Positions 25,118 through 34,679 are shown, counted from the first letter of the stretch. The stretch: 64,000 bases of DNA from Chryseobacterium sp. MYb7 (GCF_002979455.1 NZ_PCOU01000018.1:1-64000); one strand, 5' to 3'. Program-made: numbers and translations. The notes: generated by a model not told the origin, from the sequence alone.

Positions 25118-25339
25118 CTATCCCATTCCGCAAGCCGGACAGCCATGCCCACGAAGGACAAGTGTATCTTGTTTTACTACGGGTTTAGGAGTTCCCGGCT
25201 TTTTCTTTTCAATAGTGTCCGGTGCAGCTGCTTTCTTTACTTTTTTAATAGGCTTCTTCACTTTAGCATTCGGTTTCGTGGTTTGTGCCGAAACTCCTAC
25301 AGCTAGTAAGCTTGCCATTAATATTGCTGGAATTTTCAT
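25118..25339 (-). CDS. Candidate RiPP precursor with signal peptide and C-terminal GCPACGMG core
   Basis: 73 residues. Residues 1-18 form a Sec signal peptide (cleavage likely VSA-Q19). Residues 20-57 are a Lys/Pro/Ala-rich spacer with repeated KK pairs. The end is RGHGCPACGMG with the only cysteines at 67 and 70 in a CPAC arrangement. The DUF692 enzyme gene begins 3 nt after its stop, which is the standard precursor-enzyme layout of MNIO clusters. Modified cysteines could bind copper, as in methanobactin and bufferins; that is inference. A 156-nt gap separates it from the divergent fucosidase gene. Confidence 0.8.
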   Translation of the reverse strand: MKIPAILMASLLAVGVSAQTTKPNAKVKKPIKKVKKAAAPDTIEKKKPGTPKPVVKQDTLVLRGHGCPACGMG

Positions 25340-25495
25340 AATCGATATTTTTCAGATAAAATTTGCAAGAAGCGTTCCATTTATAAAAATACAACAATAA
25401 GTAACGCTTTAATACTATTAATTAATAAATATTAGAAACTATTTTATGCTATAATACATTCTTTATTTATATTTAATGTTAAAATAAATCTATCT

Positions 25496-27342
25496 ATGAA
25501 AAGTAGTCTGATTAAAGCTGTTTTCCTCGGGCTCGTATTATCTGCATATACTACCGAAGCCCAGGTTCAAACAGTTGACAACAGCAAAAAAATGGAATGG
25601 TTTAAAAATGCCAAGCTTGGTATTTTTATTCACTGGGGAATCTACTCCGTCAATGGAATTTCTGAATCCTGGTCATTCTTCAATAATTACATCAACCACG
25701 AAAATTATATGAAACAGCTGAATGGTTTTTCAGCGTCAAAATATCAGCCTGAGCAATGGGCAAACCTGATAAAAGAATCCGGAGCCAAATATGCAGTCAT
25801 TACCACCAAACATCATGATGGCATAGCTTTATGGAACTCAAAAGCAGAAAATGCGACGACAATTCCTCAACAGTCTTTAGCCAAAAAAGATGTTATAAGC
25901 CCATTTGTTTCTGCTTTGAAAAAATCGGGATTAAAAACCGGGCTTTATTTTTCATTACCAGATTGGAGCCATCCCTATTATAACATTAATACCCGCACAA
26001 AAAAACGTTATGAAATAAAAGATGATCCGAAACGCTGGCAGAATTTCATCAGCTATTATCAGACTCAGCTTAATGAACTGTCATCTCAATATTCACCTGA
26101 TCTTCTTTGGTTTGATGGAGACTGGGAACATACTTCTGAGGAATGGAAAGCGCCTCAGACTCTTGATTTACTAAAAAAATACAATTCCAATATTATTATT
26201 AATTCAAGGCTCAATAATCATGGAGATTATGACACGCCTGAGCAGGGAATTCCGGTCATTCCACCACAAAATCCCTACTGGGAACTTTGTTACACCATGA
26301 ATGATTCCTGGGGATATCAACCTTACGATAAGGCATACAAAACCCCTAATATGATCGTCAGAACCCTGGCAGATGTGATTAGTATGGGAGGAAATCTTCT
26401 GCTCGATATTGGTCCAAAATCTGACGGTACCATTCCTGAGGAACAGGTTGAGATTTTGAAAAATCTTGGAAGATGGACGTCTAAAAATCAGAAAGCTATT
26501 TACGAAACAACCCGTGGAATTCCTTTTGAAAATTATAAAGGGAAATCATCTTTGTCAACTTCAAAGAAATCGTTGTTTCTCTATCTGGAAGAAGCCAAAA
26601 ATTTCACAAAAATCTATGGATTAACAACAAAACCTCTTTCAATAAAAGTAATAGGAGATCCTTCAGCCTTCATTACAATGGATCACAATGCTGAAAAAAC
26701 ACTCACTCTTAATTTTTCTAATGTAAAATTTGACAAAGATGTTACCGTTGTAGAACTCACTTTTGATACTCCACCTGTATTTTTGAAGGATTTTAAAACA
26801 GAGGAACGTTCACTGTCCGAAATTTTAGACAATAAGAACACTCAGGAAGCCGCATACAATATTGCCAACACAATTTATAATGGCAAAAATCTGTTGACTC
26901 CCGCAGGATTGACCAGCGATGGTCTTAACATGAAAATTGAGAAAACAGCCAAAACCAATCCGGAAACCCTACAATGGATAAGTAAACATGCGGAAGCTCT
27001 TTTTGAAACCGAAAAAGGATTACCTAATGGGCATTATTCCGGAGTAAGCGCATTATCAAAGGACAAACAAACGCTTTTCCTTTTTGTAGAAGGAACGCCT
27101 ACAGGTCCTATCGCTTTAAAAGGTATAAAAATGGAATTGCCAGAATAAGAGTGGTGGGCGAAGGCACTATGCTGTCACACACCATTTACAATAAACTTTA
27201 CTGGAGTGACCGGCCTGGAATTATTTATATTGATATTCCAAAGGAAAAACTTGACAAGCAGATGACCGTTATTGCAGTTTTACTTAATAAGCCCCTGGAG
27301 TTATACAGAGAAAATGTGGGAGCGATTGAAAATAATCTTTAA
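25496..27342 (+). pseudogene. GH29 alpha-L-fucosidase, frameshifted near the C-terminus
   Basis: Removes alpha-linked fucose from glycans; secreted (signal peptide at residues 1-22). The catalytic GH29 domain is intact: KLGIFIHWGIYSVNG, TTKHHDGIALW, SPDLLWFDGDWEH (nucleophile Asp) and GGNLLLDIGPKSDG. The first reading frame stops at 27146-27148. The missing end (RIRVVGEGTMLSHTIYNKLYWSDRP) continues in the next frame to 27342. One extra A in the A5 run at 27127-27131 would restore one protein of 615 residues. Because the catalytic domain is complete, activity may persist; sequence error is also possible. Confidence 0.85.
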
Positions 27343-27361
27343 AACAGCAGCCTATAAAAAC

Positions 27362-27392
27362 AAAATCCGGAGAATTATCTCCGGATTTTTAT
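27362..27392. terminator. Terminator between fucosidase and ndk (convergent)
   Basis: AAAATCCGGAGA (27362-27373) pairs perfectly with TCTCCGGATTTT (27378-27389) around ATTA. A and T runs at the ends allow action on both strands. Confidence 0.9.
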
Positions 27393-27409
27393 TTTGTAAG
27401 ATGATTTTC

Positions 27410-27826
27410 TTAGAAAATCTCTCTTCCTGAAAAATGGAATTGAGCTTCGATTAATGCATTCTCGTCAGAATCTGAACCGTGAACTGCATTTTCTCCGATG
27501 CTTCTTGCGAACATTTTTCTGATTGTACCTTCTGCAGCTTCTGCAGGGTTAGTAGCACCAATTAATGTTCTGAAGTCTTCAACTGCGTTGTCTTTTTCTA
27601 AAACTGCAGCTACGATAGGACCAGAGCTCATGAATTCTACTAATTCTCCATAAAATGGTCTTTCAGCGTGTACTTCATAGAATTTTTTTGCATCAGCAAC
27701 TGTAAGCTGAGTTAATTTTAAAGCTTTGATTTTGAAACCTCCTTCAGCAATCTTACCCAATATAGCACCGATATGTCCGTCAGCAACAGCATCAGGCTTA
27801 ATCATAGTGAATGTAATGTTAGACAT
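27410..27826 (-). CDS. ndk: Nucleoside diphosphate kinase
   Basis: 138 residues, normal for Ndk, which transfers the terminal phosphate between nucleoside triphosphates. Landmarks are [14 protein letters not shown], the [15 protein letters not shown] loop, [12 protein letters not shown] and the phospho-His motif [21 protein letters not shown] box lies on the minus strand at 27850-27857, about 24 nt before the start. Confidence 0.96.
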   Translation of the reverse strand: MSNITFTMIKPDAVADGHIGAILGKIAEGGFKIKALKLTQLTVADAKKFYEVHAERPFYGELVEFMSSGPIVAAVLEKDNAVEDFRTLIGATNPAEAAEGTIRKMFARSIGENAVHGSDSDENALIEAQFHFSGREIF

Positions 27827-27934
27827 AAATGTATATTTTTTTAATGGCGCAAAATTACAAAAAATATCTTTGATTTTTATTTTAATTTTTTTTTAACATA
27901 AAAATAACTTTTATTAAGAAATCATGAACCAATC

Positions 27935-27952
27935 TTTGGCACAGTAATTGTT
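27935..27952 (+). promoter_or_regulatory. Sigma-54-like -24/-12 element upstream of a short terminated transcript
   Basis: TTTGGCACAGTAATTGTTT contains TGGCAC (27937-27942) and TTGT (27948-27951) with the spacing of a -24/-12 promoter; the -12 GC is GT here. Nothing coding lies between it and the terminator at 28006-28028. Confidence 0.5.
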
Positions 27953-27962
27953 TATTCTATTG

Positions 27963-28028
27963 CGATTCTCATGTTTAATTTGAGTTTTCATGGTTATTAG
28001 TTTTTACCCAGCTTCGGCTGGGTTTTTT
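27963..28028 (+). ncRNA. Candidate small RNA of about 65 nt with strong terminator
   Basis: Starting about 12 nt after the -12 element, the transcript would contain no ORF with a credible start and end in ACCCAGC-TTCG-GCTGGGT plus T6 (28006-28028), a textbook terminator with a stable UUCG tetraloop. An isolated promoter and terminator in a 590-nt gap suggest an independent small RNA. Boundaries are estimates. Confidence 0.5.
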
Positions 28029-28416
28029 ATTTTCAAAAAACAGGGCGTTTTTTTTATTAATTATGCAATTTTTAAAAGAATATTGCGCCATATTTAATGA
28101 TATTATCGTTTTTATTTCAATTGATAAAACAATTCTTTTTTATCAAAAATGATTTTTAAGATCTATTAAAACAGGACAAAAGTGGAGTTATCTGCCAAAA
28201 CAGGAATATCAAAAAGTAGAGTTATTTAAAAACCGATTTTTTTTCATCAAAAACTAAAAAATCTAGTTATTAAAAACAGACATTCTGTCAAAGCATTAAA
28301 TTTAATCTTAAAATAATTAATATCATAAAATTTTATACTCATGCAACAACATGAGTATATGTACAGATTGTCCGAATTAATCTGCAATGGTTATGTGAAA
28401 ACGAATTTGTTTTTGA
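28029..28416. repeat. Gene-free interval with an imperfect direct repeat and a perfect inverted repeat
   Basis: An imperfect direct repeat 'aaaacagga...aaaagt-gagttat' occurs at 28168-28191 and 28197-28225. A perfect 10-bp inverted repeat, TATACTCATG / CATGAGTATA with loop CAACAA, lies at 28334-28359. There is no ORF. The inverted repeat is 58 nt from the end of rsgA on the minus strand and lacks a T-run, so an operator or processing site is as likely as a terminator. Confidence 0.5.
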
Positions 28417-29343
28417 TTATTTTTGAGCAGCTTCTTCTGCCTCATCCATCAGTTTAATGTATGTAGCATAACGTGAATGCTCAATTTCTCCCGTTTCAAG
28501 AGCGTCAATTACAGCGCACTTTGGTTCATTAATGTGTAGACAATTGTGGAATTTGCACTCTTCTCTCTTCTTGAAAATCTCAGGGAAGTAATGCTGTACT
28601 TCTTCTTTTTCGATATCAATCATAGCAAATTCACGAACACCTGGGGTATCGATAACATTTCCGCCAAAATGCCAGAAATGCATCTGCGCAAAAGTTGTTG
28701 TATGTTTCCCTTTAAGATGGGTGTCAGAAATCTCGGATGTCTTTAAGTTCAATCCAGGTTGTAAGGCATTCACCAAAGTAGATTTTCCACAACCGGAGTG
28801 ACCAAAGAATACAGAAGTTCTATCTTTAAGAATTTCCTGTAATTGCTCAAGATTTAATTTTGAATAGGATGAAATTTCCAAAGTATCATACCCTATTTCC
28901 TGATACAGAAGCTCTACGTCTTTTACAATTTCAATTTCCTCTTCATGAAGAACATCCATTTTATTAAAAAGGATTACGGGTGTGATATTATAAGCTTCAC
29001 AACATGCCAAAAATCTATCAAGGAATCCTAAAGACGTTTCGGGATGTTTCAAGGTGAAGATAAAGCATGCCAGATCAATATTGGATGCAATAATGTGAGC
29101 TTCTTTTGAAAGGTTTACCGATTTTCTGATCAGATAATTGGTACGAGGTTCAATTTTCGTGATCCAGGCGATATCATCCTGTTCCAGTTGAAACTCAACA
29201 AAATCTCCTACAGCAAGTGGATTGGTAAGTCTGGTTTTTATTAATTTGAATTTCCCCCTGATTCTGGCCTCGAAAATTTTATTTGTTTCCAATTCCAAAA
29301 CCTGGTACCAACTGCCTGTAGATTTAATGATTTTTCCTTTCAT
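28417..29343 (-). CDS. rsgA: Ribosome small subunit-dependent GTPase A
   Basis: 308 residues from the ATG at 29343, chosen because MKGKIIKSTGSWYQV matches the usual N-terminus; the frame is open 9 codons more. It is a circularly permuted GTPase acting in late 30S assembly. An OB-fold covers the first about 65 residues. The G motifs appear in permuted order (NKMD, then GHSGCGKSTLVN, then DTPG). A C-terminal zinc module CKFHNCLHINEPKC follows. A TATATTTG box lies at 29358-29365 on the minus strand. Confidence 0.94.
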   Translation of the reverse strand: MKGKIIKSTGSWYQVLELETNKIFEARIRGKFKLIKTRLTNPLAVGDFVEFQLEQDDIAWITKIEPRTNYLIRKSVNLSKEAHIIASNIDLACFIFTLKHPETSLGFLDRFLACCEAYNITPVILFNKMDVLHEEEIEIVKDVELLYQEIGYDTLEISSYSKLNLEQLQEILKDRTSVFFGHSGCGKSTLVNALQPGLNLKTSEISDTHLKGKHTTTFAQMHFWHFGGNVIDTPGVREFAMIDIEKEEVQHYFPEIFKKREECKFHNCLHINEPKCAVIDALETGEIEHSRYATYIKLMDEAEEAAQK

Positions 29344-29506
29344 AGATAATGCTGGTGCAAATATACGCAATTAGGGCTTAGCATTCAGGAAATAGGTTTA
29401 AAAACACATGTTTCAATTGCCCTAAATACTGATGTCTAAACCCTAATTTATTTTTCAGCTGAAAAATAAGTAAAAATTTTGTTGTCTTTTACCTATTATT
29501 TACAAC

Positions 29507-30586
29507 TTATCTTTCGATCATAATATTATTTTGAACTTCAATTGATTCTTCGTGAATCGCTTTGAAAACTTTTTCAATGAATTCCTGAGACATTCCGGTT
29601 TCTTTTGCTTTTTGATTAGCGTATTCTGTGATGACTTTCCAACGTTCAGGCTGGAAGATCGCAATGTCATTCTCTTTTTTAAGTTTACCGATCTTTTCAG
29701 AAATTTTCATTCTTTGAGAAAGAAGTTCAATTAACTGGAAGTCAAGATCTGAAATAAGGGTTCTGTGTCTACCCATTTCACCTTCAAAACCTGCAAGATT
29801 GGAACTTCTTACTTTCAGATTACCGATAAGATCTGCAAGAACTTCCGGTGTAATCTGCTGAGAAGCATCACTCCACGCCTCATCAGGATTACAGTGTGAT
29901 TCAATGATAGCACCCTGGTATCCTACGTTAAGAGCTTCCTGTGTGATATCAGCAAGACCTGTTCTGTTTCCGCAGATGTGAGAAGGGTCAATCAACATTG
30001 GAATATTAGGGAACTGGCTCTTGAAATCAAGGGCAATCTGCCAGTTTGGGTTATTTCTGTATTTAGTTTTTTGGTATGTTGAAAATCCTCTGTGAATCGC
30101 TCCAAGGTTTTTAATATCCTGGCCTAAAAGCCTTTCCAAAGCTCCGATCCATAATGCAAGATCCGGATTAACAGGGTTTTTTACGAATACAGGTTTATCT
30201 GTTCCTCTTAAAGCCATGGCGATTTCCTGTACTGTAAATGGATTTACTGTAGAACGAGCTCCAATCCAAAGAACATCCACATCTGCTTCTAAAGCAGCAA
30301 ATACGTGGTGTGCATTGGCAACTTCGGTAGCTGTTTTAAAACCGTACTCTTCTTTTACTTTTTTTAGCCAGTTCAAACCAATCACTCCTACTCCTTCGAA
30401 ACCGTTTGGTTTAGTACGAGGTTTCCAGATTCCTGCACGGAAAACGGATACATTGGCGTTGGATTCTTTAATCCTCTTAGCCGTTTCAAGCATCTGAGCT
30501 TCACTTTCTGCACTACATGGTCCCGCGATCATTAAAGGTTGCGTAAGCTCATTGATCCACTCATTTTTTAAATCATTTAAATTCAT
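29507..30586 (-). CDS. Bifunctional DAHP synthase / chorismate mutase (type II)
   Basis: 359 residues. The N-terminal about 260 are a DAHP synthase of the KDO8P-synthase-like type (GPCSAESEAQM, FRAGIWKPRTKPNGFEG, VFVKNPVNPDLALW, DPSHICGNR, ESHCNPDEAWSDASQQ). The C-terminal about 90 are a chorismate mutase (LDFQLIELLSQRMKISEKIGKLKKEN). The fusion joins the first step of the shikimate pathway with the branch to Phe/Tyr, allowing prephenate-type feedback. It is a well-known Bacteroidota arrangement. A 400-nt non-coding leader region precedes it. Confidence 0.95.
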   Translation of the reverse strand: MNLNDLKNEWINELTQPLMIAGPCSAESEAQMLETAKRIKESNANVSVFRAGIWKPRTKPNGFEGVGVIGLNWLKKVKEEYGFKTATEVANAHHVFAALEADVDVLWIGARSTVNPFTVQEIAMALRGTDKPVFVKNPVNPDLALWIGALERLLGQDIKNLGAIHRGFSTYQKTKYRNNPNWQIALDFKSQFPNIPMLIDPSHICGNRTGLADITQEALNVGYQGAIIESHCNPDEAWSDASQQITPEVLADLIGNLKVRSSNLAGFEGEMGRHRTLISDLDFQLIELLSQRMKISEKIGKLKKENDIAIFQPERWKVITEYANQKAKETGMSQEFIEKVFKAIHEESIEVQNNIMIER

Positions 30587-30986
30587 TATTCTAAATTTTA
30601 TTGTTTTTTTATATCATTTTTTCGTTAACAGCAATAGCCCTTTGGATTATAAAATTTAATTTATAATTCTTTTCAAAAAATGCCGTTCAAAATTGTTTAA
30701 AGGAATCAGGAAAATAATAGGGCTCTACTTCTCCTGTATTTTTTGGAAAGAAATTCAGTTAACAGTACCAATAAAATCGGTAATACGTTCTGAAATTTCT
30801 ATAATAAGAAGCAGAAAAACTAAAATAACCGCTAAAAAAGTAATTAGCGGGTGCAAAAAAAGACTGATATGTGTTAGTCAAATTTTCCATTTTATTCTGG
30901 AAATGTCTTGTTTTAGCGTTTCTGGTTGTAATTTGCTTTTGTCAAAAACTTATTTTCGACACAAATATTTGACAAATATATAAAAA
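30587..30986. other. 400-nt interval between dnaX and the DAHP synthase gene
   Basis: No credible gene. On the minus strand it contains CCGCTAA / TTAGCGG (30829-30850) followed by a T-rich tract, suited to end dnaX transcription or to attenuate a leader. A TATATTTG box lies close to dnaX (30973-30980). Length and structure would fit a leader controlling the aromatic gene, but I see no Phe/Tyr/Trp-rich leader peptide. Confidence 0.45.
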
Positions 30987-32686
30987 TTATGTCAAATCAA
31001 ACTTCATTAAATCATCAAGATCTTTTAAAAGTGGATTTTTTTCGATAAATTTTTCAAACATCTTTCTCTTAGTCACTACCTCAATCTTCAGATTTTCAAC
31101 GTCTCTGACGTATTCTACCTCAATAATATGATTCTGAATTTTTCTTTTAAAATGATTAAAAAATTCTCCACTTATTTTATCAAATTCTACTTTTGCAGAA
31201 TCTGAAGGGAACAAAACTTTGATTTTATGCTCTTCAGCTTTTACCAGCTTGAAGGTTTTTACTGCATTAAATACAAAGTTATTTTTTACCTGAAGTTGTT
31301 TAAGCATAATTTTCCATTCCATCTGCAGATCTGTATCTGTAAAATGGTTCTGGGGAAGATTTTCGGTTCTTACAGTTACATTTTCTGTTTCTTCTACTTT
31401 ATCTTCTTTATTCAGAAAAGAATTGATACTAAACCCGGAAGACATTCCCGGTCTTGATAATGGTTTGGATGTTTTTGTTACTGGAGTTACCTCTACTTTA
31501 TCAGAAACTGGAGTCGGCTGCTCTGTTTTAATTTCCTTTTTCTCCGTAGCTTTTTCCGGCATTTTCACCTCCTGTTTCTCACTGAGAAACGGAGCCAGGA
31601 TCAGGAACTTTTTTTTTTAGTATCGCCTAAATTAGCTGTCAGTGAAGCCAGCTGCATTAATGCAATTTCAACCGTAAGTCTAGGGTTTTTTGAATTCTTA
31701 TAATTAATATCCGCATGGTTGCAGATCTCAATACCATCAATTAACTGCTGGGCGACCCATTTTTGTCCCTGTTCTACAAACTTAGCCTTTGTCTTCTCTC
31801 CCACTTCTATGAGTTCCATGGTGGAAGCATTCTGTGCCATCATCAGGTCTCTGAAATGATTTCCTAATCCGGCAATGAAAATATGAGGATCAAAACCTTT
31901 TTTCACAATCTCATTGAACGCGAAAAGCACTTCAGGGATTTTGTTTTCCTTGGCGAGATCCACGATGTTCAAATATTGATCATAATCCAGAATATTTAAT
32001 ACTTCGGCTGCTTTTGCCAGCGTAATATTTTTCTGGGAGAAAGTAGAAAGTCTGTCAAAAATAGAAAGAGCATCTCTTAATGCGCCATCAGCTTTTTGTG
32101 CGATCAGATACAATGCATCGTCTTCGTACTGGATATTTTCTTTCTGGGCAATATTTTTGAGATGATTCTGGATGTCTTCAATAGTAATTCTCTTGAAGTC
32201 ATAAATCTGACAACGGGATAAAATGGTTGGAATAATTTTATGTTTCTCCGTGGTTGCCAGAATAAAAATAGCATGAGCAGGCGGTTCTTCCAAAGTTTTA
32301 AGGAAGGCATTGAAAGCGGCAGAAGACAGCATATGAACCTCATCGATGATATATACTTTGTATTTACCAACCTGAGGTGCAAAGCGCACCTGATCTATCA
32401 GTTCTCTGATATCATCTACAGAGTTATTGGATGCAGCATCCAGCTCATAGATGTTATAAGCAAAGCCGTCTTCTGAAACCGAGCCATCTTTCTCATTGAT
32501 CTTTCTTGCCAGAATCCTCGCACAGGTAGTTTTACCCACACCGCGGGGTCCACAAAAAAGTAATGCTTGAGCTAATTGACTTTCTTCAATTGCATGTTCT
32601 AAAGTATCCGTAATATGGGATTGCCCTACAACTGTATCAAACTCTTGAGGACGATATTTTCTTGCAGATACTATAAAATTTTCCAT
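30987..32686 (-). CDS. dnaX: DNA polymerase III gamma/tau subunit with frameshift signal
   Basis: Clamp-loader ATPase. The first frame (32686 to 31601) gives 361 residues: Walker A GPRGVGKTT (46-54), YIIDEVHML, the SRC sensor (LSRCQIYDFKR), ending TKKKSS. The second part (to 30987) continues in the -1 frame through residues typical of the tau C-terminus (LQMEWKIMLKQLQVKNNF...KNPLLKDLDDLMKFDL). The switch lies at ten A residues (31609-31618), followed by a hairpin. Full-length tau would be 566 residues and the truncated gamma 361. The four-Cys zinc module found in many DnaX proteins is absent. Confidence 0.9.
31572..31618 (-). promoter_or_regulatory. dnaX frameshift or slippage signal
   Basis: On the minus strand A10 (31618-31609) is followed 14 nt later by CTCCGTTTCTC-AGT-GAGAAAC-A-GGAG, an 11-bp stem with one bulged A (about 31570-31595). 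A stop codon TGA follows the A-run within 8 nt in the zero frame. Slippery A-run plus downstream stem is the arrangement of E. coli (ribosomal) and Thermus (transcriptional) dnaX. Confidence 0.75.
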
Positions 32687-32784
32687 TGGTCAAAAATAAG
32701 AAATATAGTTTTAATTTGAAAATTAAAAGTTTTCAAATATCAACAAAAAACATATTTCTGTTTAAATTGGAAAACTTTTAATCT

Positions 32785-33417
32785 CTATTTCTTTTTGCTG
32801 TAGGCAAAGTCAATTAACTCAACAACAGCAGCTTCAATTTCTTTTCTTCCTTCTTCAGTCTTCAGGTCGATACCGCAGAATTTATTGGCGTTATATCCTG
32901 TATAAAGGTTAAGATAGTAAGCTCCGGAAACAATCAAAGCCATAATTGCTCTGTGTCTTGTAGCTACTCCTTCACCGAAATAAGGATCTGAGATATTTCC
33001 AAATAAAACTTCTCCTACCTCTTCACGTTGTTCAACTAATTTCTTAAGAATAGGCTTACTTTCTGAAAGCTCCCAAAGGATAATTTTCTGAAGTTCTTTA
33101 TTTTTCTTCAGGTTTTCGAACTGGTTGAGTACAACCATTTTAGTAAGTTCATGTCCACCGTCGGAGAAATCCATATCAACATCCTGGTTGACCTGGCTCC
33201 AGTAATCCTGAGATTTGATATATTCATCGATCAGTTTATCAGTACTTCCAAAGTACTCATAGATCAATTTTTTATCAAATCCGGCTACTGCGGCAATTTT
33301 ACTTACTTTTAGTCCGGAGTATCCTTTTACTCTTAAAATTTTACCAACTGCAGCAAGCAGTTTTTGCTTTGTTTTTTCTTTGTCCCTAATGGGGCCCTGC
33401 ACTACTTTTCTAGGCAT
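32785..33417 (-). CDS. TetR/AcrR family transcriptional regulator
   Basis: 210 residues. The N-terminal HTH is clear (KLLAAVGKILRVKGYSGLKVSKIAAVAGFDKKLIYEYFGSTDKLI, about 20-62). The C-terminal ligand domain is helical and unassigned. It starts 5 nt after the stop of the alpha-oxoamine synthase gene upstream, so the two are probably one transcript, and control of that enzyme or of lipid synthesis is a reasonable inference. Confidence 0.9.
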   Translation of the reverse strand: MPRKVVQGPIRDKEKTKQKLLAAVGKILRVKGYSGLKVSKIAAVAGFDKKLIYEYFGSTDKLIDEYIKSQDYWSQVNQDVDMDFSDGGHELTKMVVLNQFENLKKNKELQKIILWELSESKPILKKLVEQREEVGEVLFGNISDPYFGEGVATRHRAIMALIVSGAYYLNLYTGYNANKFCGIDLKTEEGRKEIEAAVVELIDFAYSKKK

Positions 33418-33422
33418 AATTA

Positions 33423-34679
33423 TTATTTTTTCGCAATATGCAATTTTTTATTAATATCATCAAACGCATTAAGCGTTTTGTCGAGATGTTCTTTTTCGTG
33501 TCTTGCCGTTACACTCATTCTTATACGCGCATCTTTTCTTGGTACCGCCGGATAAAGAATCGGGTTGGTATAGATTCCTTTTTCTATTAGTAGTTTTCCT
33601 GCTTCCCCTGTTACATAGGGATCTCCTATTTTCACAGGAATAATTGCGGAACAGGTAACTCCGGTATCTAAACCTAGATCATCAAGCCCTTTTTTGAAAT
33701 AATTGATGTTGTTCCAGAGTTTTTCTCTCCAGATGGGTTCTTCGTCTATTAAATCAATGGCTTTAACAATTCCTGCGGATGATGGTGGAGCTGTTGCTGA
33801 GAAAATCTGCTGGCGGGAATGGAATCTCATAAAAGCAGCCAATTTTTTATCGGCAATGACATATCCTCCAAGATTTCCAAACGTTTTACTGAATGTTCCT
33901 GTGATAAGGTCTACTTTATCCAATAATCCAGCCTGTTCCAAAGTACCTCTACCTGTTTCTCCAAGGATACCAACGCCATGTACATCGTCCACCATTAGGA
34001 AGGCATTATACTTTTTCACAAGATTATAGATCTCATTAATACGGGAGGTATCACCATCCTGGGAATACACTCCATCCACAATAACGAGTTTCGTACGGTA
34101 CAGATTTTCAGATACCTTCAAAATGTGTTCCAAAGATTCCAAATTATTGTGCGGAAATGTTTTTTTATTGGTAAAAGCGCATCCTTCGTGTACACTTGCA
34201 TGCACTGCCATATCTAAAATAGCAAGGTCTTCTTTCTGCATTAAGCACTGTAAACTCGCACTATTAGCGGTATAACCGGTAGTAAATACTACGGCTTCAT
34301 CTTCTGTTCGTTTAAAAAAACTTGAAATTCTTTTTTCTAAGGCATTATGGTAATCAAAGTAGCCGCCAATAAGAGGAGTAGCTCCTGTTCCTGTTCCATA
34401 CTTCTCTATTCCTTCAATAGCAGCTTGTTTTACTTTTGGGTGCTGCGTAAATCCCAAATAATCACTTGATACAAAACTAACAAATTCTCTGTTTTGGTCT
34501 GCAATATTTACATTCAGTATTGCATTGGTTCCTGAAGTATTCTTCAGTCTATAATTCATGTGTCCGTTAGACTTTACAAAGTCTAAATATTCATAAAAAA
34601 TTTCAGCTCTTTGAGCCATATCATTATTTGGTATATTCTCAAAGTCTTTAATAGTTGCTGTTGTGAAATTGATGCTCAT
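33423..34679 (-). CDS. PLP-dependent alpha-oxoamine synthase (serine palmitoyl- or cysteate acyl-transferase-like)
   Basis: 418 residues of the AOS family (SPT, KBL, BioF, CFAT). It should join an acyl thioester to an amino acid with loss of CO2. Landmarks: NFVSSDYLGFTQHP-like segment, GTGTGATPLIGGYFDYHNALE, VDDVHGVGILG and the PLP lysine TGTFSKTFGNLGGYV. The N-terminal extension of about 45 residues and the TFGNLGG pattern favour the sphingolipid or sulfonolipid (capnine) branch over BioF. No bio genes are nearby. A TATATTTG box lies on the minus strand at 34714-34721. A tetR gene follows at 5 nt. Confidence 0.82.
   Translation of the reverse strand: MSINFTTATIKDFENIPNNDMAQRAEIFYEYLDFVKSNGHMNYRLKNTSGTNAILNVNIADQNREFVSFVSSDYLGFTQHPKVKQAAIEGIEKYGTGTGATPLIGGYFDYHNALEKRISSFFKRTEDEAVVFTTGYTANSASLQCLMQKEDLAILDMAVHASVHEGCAFTNKKTFPHNNLESLEHILKVSENLYRTKLVIVDGVYSQDGDTSRINEIYNLVKKYNAFLMVDDVHGVGILGETGRGTLEQAGLLDKVDLITGTFSKTFGNLGGYVIADKKLAAFMRFHSRQQIFSATAPPSSAGIVKAIDLIDEEPIWREKLWNNINYFKKGLDDLGLDTGVTCSAIIPVKIGDPYVTGEAGKLLIEKGIYTNPILYPAVPRKDARIRMSVTARHEKEHLDKTLNAFDDINKKLHIAKK

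Noticed and set aside
28168..28225. Imperfect direct repeat as possible insertion-sequence ends
   Set aside because: The copies are direct, not inverted, and no transposase or target duplication is present.
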